64,000 bases of DNA from Rikenellaceae bacterium (GTDB taxonomy: Bacteria > Bacteroidota > Bacteroidia > Bacteroidales > Rikenellaceae): positions 62,001 through 126,000 of the forward strand of contig SUZB01000002.1 in NCBI GenBank assembly GCA_015060115.1. Reading direction: 5' to 3'. The notes beneath the pieces were generated by a model. The model searched no databases. It was not told the origin of the DNA and saw only the letters and a program-made list of their open reading frames with translations. Position 1 is the stretch's first letter. Each line of letters begins with the position of its first letter. Below, one piece after another: positions 58,142-64,000 of this stretch. The position numbers and the translations under genes are program-made.

Positions 58142-59371
58142 ATGAAGTACATTAATCTTATCAGCAACTTTGCAGAGTTCAAGGAGCTTAAGAACATCGA
58201 CAACGCTACACTCATTGGCGTTTTGGAGGATGTCTTCCGCCACGCATTGCAGAAGCAGTTCGAGAGCGACGAGAACTTCGATGTTATCATCAACCCCGAG
58301 AAGGGCGACTTAGAGATCTGGCGCAACCGCGTGGTTGTCGAGGACGATGCCGTAGAGAACGAGAACACCGAGATCTCGGTGTCGGAGGTTAAGGCTATCG
58401 ACCCCTCATACGAGGTAGGCGACGAGTATGTAGACCAAATAGATATGACAAAGTTTGGTCGCCGTGCCGTGCTGTCGTTGCGTCAGAATCTTGCATCGCG
58501 CATCCTCGACTTGGAGAAGGCTGCTCTGTTCGAGAAGTACTCGGAGAAGGTGGGCGAGATTATCTCTGGCGAGGTATATCAGGTATGGAAGAAGGAGGTA
58601 TTGGTGCGTGATGACGAGGACAACGACCTCGTATTGCCCAAGATGGAGCAGATTCCCAACGACTTCTACCGCAAGGGCGACACCATCAAGGCCATCGTTA
58701 AGTCGGTGGAGATGAACAACAACCAGCCCCGCATCATCCTCTCGCGTACCGACAACCAGTTCCTTGAGCGTCTTTTCGAGCAGGAGGTACCCGAGATTTA
58801 CGATGGTCTTATCACCATCAAGCGCATCGCACGCATCCCTGGTGAGCGTGCCAAGGTGGCCGTAGAGTCTTACGACGAGCGCATCGACCCCGTAGGTGCT
58901 TGCGTCGGTATGAAGGGCTCGCGTATCTACACCATCGTAAAGGAGCTCCGCAACGAGAATATCGATGTTGTGAACTTCACAGCGAACACATCGCTTATGA
59001 TTCAGCGCTCGTTGAGCCCCGCAAAGGTGTCGTCAATCATCATCGACGAGGAGAAGAAGACAGCCTCGGTATATCTTAAGCCCGAGGAGGTGTCGTTGGC
59101 TATCGGTAAGGGTGGCTTGAACATTCGTCTCTCGAAGTTGCTCACTGGCTACGACATCGATGTATACCGCGAGATTGAGGAGGAGGATGTTGCACTCACG
59201 GAGTTTGCAGACGAGATTGAGGGTTGGATTATCGAGGCCCTCAAGGCTGCCGGCTGCGACACGGCAAAGAGCGTATTGGAGCTCCCCGTAGAGGAGGTAG
59301 CTCGCCGTGCCGACCTCGAGGTTGAGCAGGCAGAGCAGGTAGTGGCAATCCTCAAGGCCGAGTTTGAGTAG
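58142..59371 (+). CDS. nusA: Transcription termination/antitermination factor NusA
   Basis: This 409-residue RNAP-binding factor modulates pausing, termination and antitermination. It has the NusA N-domain (residues 1-125, ending near GRRAVLSLRQNLAS). An S1 domain (about 135-205, SGEVYQVWKKEVLV) and two KH domains (about 225-345, VGACVGMKGSRI and AIGKGGLNIRLSKLLTG) follow. A short C-terminal helical stretch takes the place of the two acidic repeats of E. coli. It lies 27 bp before infB. Confidence 0.95.
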   Translation: MKYINLISNFAEFKELKNIDNATLIGVLEDVFRHALQKQFESDENFDVIINPEKGDLEIWRNRVVVEDDAVENENTEISVSEVKAIDPSYEVGDEYVDQIDMTKFGRRAVLSLRQNLASRILDLEKAALFEKYSEKVGEIISGEVYQVWKKEVLVRDDEDNDLVLPKMEQIPNDFYRKGDTIKAIVKSVEMNNNQPRIILSRTDNQFLERLFEQEVPEIYDGLITIKRIARIPGERAKVAVESYDERIDPVGACVGMKGSRIYTIVKELRNENIDVVNFTANTSLMIQRSLSPAKVSSIIIDEEKKTASVYLKPEEVSLAIGKGGLNIRLSKLLTGYDIDVYREIEEEDVALTEFADEIEGWIIEALKAAGCDTAKSVLELPVEEVARRADLEVEQAEQVVAILKAEFE

Positions 59372-59398
59372 TTGATAACGATTAAATCAGTTTAGCGA

Positions 59399-62128
59399 AT
59401 GGATAACAACAAAAAGATAAGACTTATACAGGTTGCCAAGGAGTTTAAGGTAGGTTTCAACACCATAGCCGAATATCTCCAGCGCAAGGGCCTGCAGAGC
59501 GACTGCTCACCCTCGTCGCCAGTGTCAGCCGAGGTATATGCTGCATTGGAGAAGGAGTTTGGTGGCAACCGCCAGTCGGGCAACGAGCGTAACGCAGTAC
59601 GCGAGCGCATCAAGCAGAAGGATGCTGTGAGCATCAACTCGCAGAATCAGAAGGAGAGCGACGAGGATGAGGAGGTCATCATCAAGAGCAATGTGATATC
59701 GGTTAAGGACGAGGTGCGTGGCCCCAAGATTTTGGGAAAAATCGACCTCAACCCCAAGAAGAAGGAGGAGAAGCCCGAGCCAGCTCCCGCACCCGAGAAG
59801 CCCAAGGCTGAGCCTAAGAGGGAGGAGCCTAAGGCCGAGAAGCCTGCAGAGAAGCCTACAGAGCCTAAGACAGAGCCCAAGGTGGAGGTTAAGGCAGAGC
59901 CTAAGAGCGAGCCTAAGAGCGAGCCTCAGCAGCCTGATACAAAGAAGGACTCGGTATTCCGCCCTCAGATTTCGCAGCTCGACGGACCGAAGATTCTCGG
60001 CACTATGGATGTGTCGAATATGGTGCCCGGAGGCAAGCACAAGCGTAAGCGCCTCGACAAGGAGAAGGTAGATGTTGCCAAGGCGGGCAAAAATGCCGGC
60101 AAGCAGGAGCGCAACGAGAAGAAGGGTGGCAACAGCCAGCAGCAGGGTCAGCAGAATCAGCAGGCACAGCAGCAGTCGAAGAAGAACAAGAAGCAGAAGC
60201 AGCAGCCCAAGCCTATTGTACGCCCCGAGGTTTCGGACGAGGAGGTACAGAAGCAGATTAAGGATACCCTTGCACGCCTCACAGCGAAGGGTACCAAGTC
60301 GAAGGGTGCAAAATATCGTAAGGAGAAGCGCGAGGAGGTTCGTGAGCGCATGAACGAGGAGATCGAGCGCGAGGAGATGGAGCGCAGCGTGCTCAAGGTT
60401 ACGGAGTTCGTAACCGTGAGTGAGCTCGCCACGATGATGAATGTCTCGCCTATGGAGGTTATCTCGGCGTGTATGAACCTCGGCCTTATGGTATCAATCA
60501 ACCAGCGTCTCGATGCCGAGGCCTTGGTGGTTGTTGCCGAGGAGTTTGGCTTCACCGTAGAGTTTGTATCGGTGGAGATTCAGGAGGCCATCGAGACCGA
60601 CACCGACAGCGAGGAGGACCTCGTACCACGACCCCCTATCGTAACGGTGATGGGCCATGTGGACCACGGTAAGACATCGCTCTTGGATAATATCCGTAAG
60701 ACAAATGTTACGGCCGGCGAGGCGGGTGGTATCACCCAGCACATCGGTGCTTACTCTGTAGAGCTCAACGGCCAGAAGATCACCTTCCTCGACACCCCCG
60801 GCCACGAGGCCTTCACCGCAATGCGTGCGCGAGGTGCTAAGATGACCGATGTTGCGATTATCATCGTTGCTGCCGACGACTCGGTGATGCCACAGACTGT
60901 GGAGGCGATAAACCACGCCTCGGCAGCGGGTGTGCCTATGGTATTCGCCATCAACAAGATGGATAAGCCTCAGGCAAATGCCGACCATATCCGTGAGCAG
61001 CTCTCGCAGATGAACTACCTCGTGGAGGACTGGGGCGGTAAGTACCAGTGTCAGGAGGTATCGGCAAAGAAGGGTATGAACCTCGACAAGCTCTTGGAGA
61101 AGGTGCTCCTTGAGGCCGAGATGCTGGAGCTTAAGGCAAACCCCGACCGCAAGGCTACGGGTGCCGTTATCGAGTCGATGTTGGACAAGGGTCGTGGCTA
61201 TGTTGCCACCATTATGGTGCAGAACGGTACTCTCCGCGTGGGCGATGTATTGCTCTCGGGAACATATACCGGCCGTGTAAAGGCTATGTTCGACGAGAAC
61301 GGCAAGAAGGTTTCGGAGGCAGGTCCTTCGACACCCGTGCAGGTGCTCGGCCTTAATGGTGCGCCTCAGGCAGGTGATACCTTCAATGTTATGGAGGATG
61401 ACCGCTCGGCACGCGAGATTGCCAACAAGCGTGAGCAGCTGCAGCGTATGCAGGGCATTATGACACAGAAGCACGTAACGCTCGACGAGATTGGTCGCCG
61501 TATCGCTATCGGCTCGTTCAAGGAGCTTAACATCATCGTCAAGGGTGATGTAGACGGCTCGGTAGAGGCGATGACAGGCTCACTCATCAAGCTCTCGAAG
61601 GAGAGTGTTCAGGTGAATGTCATTCACTCGGCCGTAGGTCAGATTTCGGAGTCGGATGTACTGCTTGCAGCGGCATCTAACGCCATCATCGTCGGCTTCC
61701 AGGTGCGTCCCTCGGCAGCGGCGCGTAAGGCAGCCGAGAAGGAGCAGATCGATATCCGCCTCTACTCTATCATCTACGATGCTATCAACGAGATTAAGGA
61801 TGCTATCGAGGGTATGTTGGAGCCCGTGATGAAGGAGGAGATTGTATGCTCTACCGAGGTTATGGAGACCTTCAAGATTTCGAAGGTCGGCACCGTAGCG
61901 GGCTGTATCGTGCGTGAGGGTAAGATGCAGCGCAACACCGCTATTCGCGTTATCCGTGATGGTATCGTGATCTACACCGGCAAGCTCGGCTCGTTGCGTC
62001 GTTTCAAGGACGATGTCAAGGAGGTTACGATGGGTCAGGATTGCGGTCTTAATATCGAGTCGTACAACGATATCAAGGTCGGCGATATTATCGAGGGCTA
62101 CGAACAGGTAGAGGTAAAAAGAAAATAA
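59399..62128 (+). CDS. infB: Translation initiation factor IF-2
   Basis: This 909-residue GTPase places initiator tRNA on the 30S subunit. It has an IF2-N motif at residues 5-55 ([27 protein letters not shown]). A low-complexity Lys/Pro/Glu then Gln/Lys-rich linker (about 110-290) and a second IF2-N (about 325-375) follow. The G domain begins near 415 ([23 protein letters not shown]). Domains II-IV run to the end (EGYEQVEVK). All G motifs are intact. The stop is followed by a structured repeat that also lies before nusA. Confidence 0.97.
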   Translation: MDNNKKIRLIQVAKEFKVGFNTIAEYLQRKGLQSDCSPSSPVSAEVYAALEKEFGGNRQSGNERNAVRERIKQKDAVSINSQNQKESDEDEEVIIKSNVISVKDEVRGPKILGKIDLNPKKKEEKPEPAPAPEKPKAEPKREEPKAEKPAEKPTEPKTEPKVEVKAEPKSEPKSEPQQPDTKKDSVFRPQISQLDGPKILGTMDVSNMVPGGKHKRKRLDKEKVDVAKAGKNAGKQERNEKKGGNSQQQGQQNQQAQQQSKKNKKQKQQPKPIVRPEVSDEEVQKQIKDTLARLTAKGTKSKGAKYRKEKREEVRERMNEEIEREEMERSVLKVTEFVTVSELATMMNVSPMEVISACMNLGLMVSINQRLDAEALVVVAEEFGFTVEFVSVEIQEAIETDTDSEEDLVPRPPIVTVMGHVDHGKTSLLDNIRKTNVTAGEAGGITQHIGAYSVELNGQKITFLDTPGHEAFTAMRARGAKMTDVAIIIVAADDSVMPQTVEAINHASAAGVPMVFAINKMDKPQANADHIREQLSQMNYLVEDWGGKYQCQEVSAKKGMNLDKLLEKVLLEAEMLELKANPDRKATGAVIESMLDKGRGYVATIMVQNGTLRVGDVLLSGTYTGRVKAMFDENGKKVSEAGPSTPVQVLGLNGAPQAGDTFNVMEDDRSAREIANKREQLQRMQGIMTQKHVTLDEIGRRIAIGSFKELNIIVKGDVDGSVEAMTGSLIKLSKESVQVNVIHSAVGQISESDVLLAAASNAIIVGFQVRPSAAARKAAEKEQIDIRLYSIIYDAINEIKDAIEGMLEPVMKEEIVCSTEVMETFKISKVGTVAGCIVREGKMQRNTAIRVIRDGIVIYTGKLGSLRRFKDDVKEVTMGQDCGLNIESYNDIKVGDIIEGYEQVEVKRK

Positions 62129-62132
62129 ATGA

Positions 62133-62260
62133 TTTTGTTGTGATAAGGGGGCATCTTTGAAGCTTTGCTTGTCTGAAAAATGCTCATTTACGCTCTAGTA
62201 AACTCCGCTTTTTCAGCCTGCGACAAATCTCCAAATCTGCCACCCTTCTGACAACAAAAT
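62133..62260 (+). repeat. Stop-codon inverted-repeat element after infB
   Basis: It begins 4 bp after the stop. The outer stem is that of the rimP copy, but the flanking bases differ and stay complementary (ATTTTGTTGT with ACAACAAAAT here, AATTTGTTGT with ACAACAAATT there). The single internal difference is A to T in the loop. Confidence 0.85.
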
Positions 62261-62340
62261 GGGTTTGGGGGCTTTATCCCCATTGTCCATATATATTGAT
62301 TGATACAGACTAAAGTTTAACCTAAATAAAACTTAAAGCA

Positions 62341-63657
62341 ATGAGCAACATCAAGTTTACAACTGCTGCTGAGGCAGTTAAGTGCATTAAGTCGGGTGAT
62401 CATATTCACCTTAGCTCTGTGGCATCTGCCCCCCAGTGCCTTATCAAGGCTATGTGTGAGCGTGGCCGTAACGGCGAGCTCAAGGATGTACACATCCACC
62501 ACCTCCACACCGAGGGTCCTGCACCCTATGCTGAGCCTGAGTTCGAGGGCATCTTCCAGCTCGACTCATTCTTCGTAGGTGGCAATGTCCGTAAGGTTAC
62601 TCAGAGTGGCTTTGCAGACTATATTCCTATCTTCCTTAGCGAGACACAGAAGCTATATCGCTCGGGTGCTGTGCCCTGTAATGTGGCTATGATTCAGGTG
62701 TCGCGCCCCGACAAGCACGGCTATGTATCTCTCGGTACCTCGGTAGATGCTACCTTGGCTGCCGTTGAGTGCGCCGACTATGTTATCGCAGTTGTCAATA
62801 AGTATGTTCCCCGCTCGTTTGGTGATGCCATGATTCACTCGTCGAAGATCAACTTCTTCGTGGAGGACGACCAGCCCCTTGAGGAGGCTCACTTCACCGC
62901 ACCCAACGAGGTAGAGACCAAGATTGGTAACCTCTGCGCAGGCCTTATCGAGGATGGCGCAACCCTTCAGATGGGTATCGGCGCTATTCCTAACGCTGTA
63001 CTCGCTCAGCTTGGTGGCCACAAGAACCTCGGCGTGCACACCGAGATGTTCGCCGATGGCGTATTGCCCCTCGTTGAGAAGGGCGTAATCAACGGCGCGT
63101 TGAAGAACATCGACAAGGGTAAGATGGTATCTACCTTCTTGATGGGCTCACAGAAGGTTTACGACTTCATCGACGACAACCCCGGTGTCTTGATGATGGA
63201 TGTAGGCTACACCAACGACCCCTTCGTAATCGCCAAGAACGACAAGGTTACGGCTATCAACTCTGCTTTGCAGGTAGATATCACCGGTCAGGTATGTGCT
63301 GACTCTCTCGGCCGTAAGTTCTACTCTGGCGTAGGTGGTCAGATCGACTTCATCTATGGTGCATCGCTCTCTAAGGGCGGTAAGGCTATCATCGCTATGC
63401 CCTCAATCACCAACAAGGGCGTATCGAAGATTTCGGATGTCTTGACCGAGGGTGCAGGTGTCGTAACCACCCGTAACCATATCCACTGGTTCGTAACAGA
63501 GAATGGCGCAGTAGACCTCTACGGCAAGAGCCTTCAGGAGCGTGCCCGCTTGATTATCTCTGTTGCTCACCCCTCAGCACAGGAGGCTTTGGACGAGGCA
63601 GCATTCAACCGCTATGGCTCACACCACCACTATATTAAGGGGTATATGGCAAAGTAA
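62341..63657 (+). CDS. Acetyl-CoA hydrolase/transferase family CoA-transferase
   Basis: This 438-residue class I CoA-transferase-like protein resembles 4-hydroxybutyrate or butyryl-CoA:acetate CoA-transferases. It has an N-terminal ACH domain (HLSSVASAPQCLIKAM, LGTSVDATLAAVE). The C-terminal domain has MGIGAIPNAV, GVHTEMFADGV with the likely catalytic Glu235, and SGVGGQIDFIYGASLSKGGKAIIA. It should exchange CoA between short-chain acids during fermentation. The exact acids cannot be read from sequence. No clear -7 box is found in the 80 bp before it. Confidence 0.9.
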   Translation: MSNIKFTTAAEAVKCIKSGDHIHLSSVASAPQCLIKAMCERGRNGELKDVHIHHLHTEGPAPYAEPEFEGIFQLDSFFVGGNVRKVTQSGFADYIPIFLSETQKLYRSGAVPCNVAMIQVSRPDKHGYVSLGTSVDATLAAVECADYVIAVVNKYVPRSFGDAMIHSSKINFFVEDDQPLEEAHFTAPNEVETKIGNLCAGLIEDGATLQMGIGAIPNAVLAQLGGHKNLGVHTEMFADGVLPLVEKGVINGALKNIDKGKMVSTFLMGSQKVYDFIDDNPGVLMMDVGYTNDPFVIAKNDKVTAINSALQVDITGQVCADSLGRKFYSGVGGQIDFIYGASLSKGGKAIIAMPSITNKGVSKISDVLTEGAGVVTTRNHIHWFVTENGAVDLYGKSLQERARLIISVAHPSAQEALDEAAFNRYGSHHHYIKGYMAK

Positions 63658-63685
63658 TCGGGTTGCCGAAACTTATCCTATATGC

Positions 63686-63716
63686 AAAGCCTTCCATTTT
63701 GGAGGGCTTTCTTTTT
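63686..63716 (+). terminator. Terminator after the CoA-transferase
   Basis: The stem AAAGCCTTCCA pairs with TGGAGGGCTTT, followed by CTTTTT. Confidence 0.88.
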
Positions 63717-63731
63717 ACCCCTTAATATAGC

Positions 63732-63797
63732 GGTGGTGTATCACCACCTTCCATATATACAATCCCCCTAAATCCCCCTTTGAGAAGGGGGACTTGG
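63732..63797. repeat. Two further hairpins, the second a REP-like CCCCCT repeat
   Basis: GGTGGTG pairs with CACCACC around TAT (63732-63748). Then AATCCCCCTA (63761) is followed by CCCCCTT-TGAG-AAGGGGG (63774-63791). The latter resembles a REP-like motif I remember from cyanobacteria and other phyla. Confidence 0.6.
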
Positions 63798-63802
63798 TTA
63801 AG

Positions 63803-63996
63803 GAGTTGTTAGTTGTTAGTTATTAGATTTTAGGACTAGTAAGACGATAAGACGATAGGACCAGTAAGACGATAAGAAAAAATTGTGATACCCGACCTCG
63901 TAAGGTCTTAAGGTCCTAAAGTCCTAATGGTCTTAAAACTCTGCGCTCGGAACGAGCGCAACTCTAACAACTAACCACTAAAAACTAACAACTAAA
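63803..63996. repeat. Complete modular nonamer/heptamer element, best-preserved copy
   Basis: Heptamers (GTTGTTA, GTTATTA) are followed by nonamers of the TAAGACGAT kind, the core GTGATACCCGACCTCGTA and a GGTCTTAAGGTCCTAAAG arm. A GCGCTCGGAACGAGCGC hairpin and closing TAACAAC-type units complete it. All modules are present in order. Confidence 0.9.
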
Positions 63997-64000
63997 AAAA

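Overview
The window reads as chromosomal DNA from the phylum Bacteroidota, most likely a gut Bacteroidales of the Alistipes/Rikenellaceae kind. The genus is inferred from general gene content and moderate GC; no marker was compared. The phylum evidence is direct. Many genes have the Bacteroidota -33 TTTG/TTGC and -7 TAnnTTTG promoter. There is a PorX regulator, an S46 dipeptidyl peptidase, BACON-domain lipoproteins with acidic residues after the lipobox Cys, and a BtuG-like/TonB-receptor pair. Shine-Dalgarno sequences are scarce.

Layout. 1-6 kb: end of a BtuG-like propeller gene and its TonB-dependent receptor, then guaB and guaA. 6-9.2 kb: an AT-richer cassette (49-aa peptide plus fimbrillin/FN3-like lipoprotein) bracketed by inverted repeats. 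9.3-26 kb: a minus-strand housekeeping block. It contains a PpiD-like foldase, a CorC/HlyC protein, lptC, a TPR protein, an outer-membrane protein, coaX, mfd, rng, a tiny mS38-like ribosomal protein, HU, an SRPBCC protein, tsaE, porX and a NUDIX hydrolase. 26-39 kb: an S9 peptidase, a WG-repeat secreted protein and four lipoproteins. Three of these four, plus a fifth lipoprotein gene at 54.6 kb, share two undescribed domains, called A and B here. 39-54 kb: metK, tRNA-Leu(GAG), a nitroreductase, a GH2 beta-galactosidase, a nitronate monooxygenase-like protein, queA, an S46 peptidase, clpB and panB. 54-64 kb: two lipoproteins, then rimP-nusA-infB and a CoA-transferase.

The most unusual content lies between genes. 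(1) A modular intergenic element recurs about fourteen times. It has outer arrays of a heptamer (GTTGTTA on one side, TAACAAC on the other), inner arrays of a nonamer, and a conserved core near GTGATACCCGACCTCGTA. The nonamer is nearly uniform within one copy but differs completely between copies. (2) A second family, about 125-130 bp long, sits directly after stop codons (guaA, ppiD, the S46 peptidase, rimP, infB) in a fixed orientation. Its outer stem differs between copies but stays complementary, around a conserved GAT/CTG internal mismatch. It encloses a hairpin whose loop reads TACGCnnAGTA. (3) The lipoprotein cassette at 6.2-9.2 kb is bounded by inverted copies of these elements, including a 46-bp identical inverted repeat. 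No CRISPR array, transposase, phage gene or rRNA was seen.
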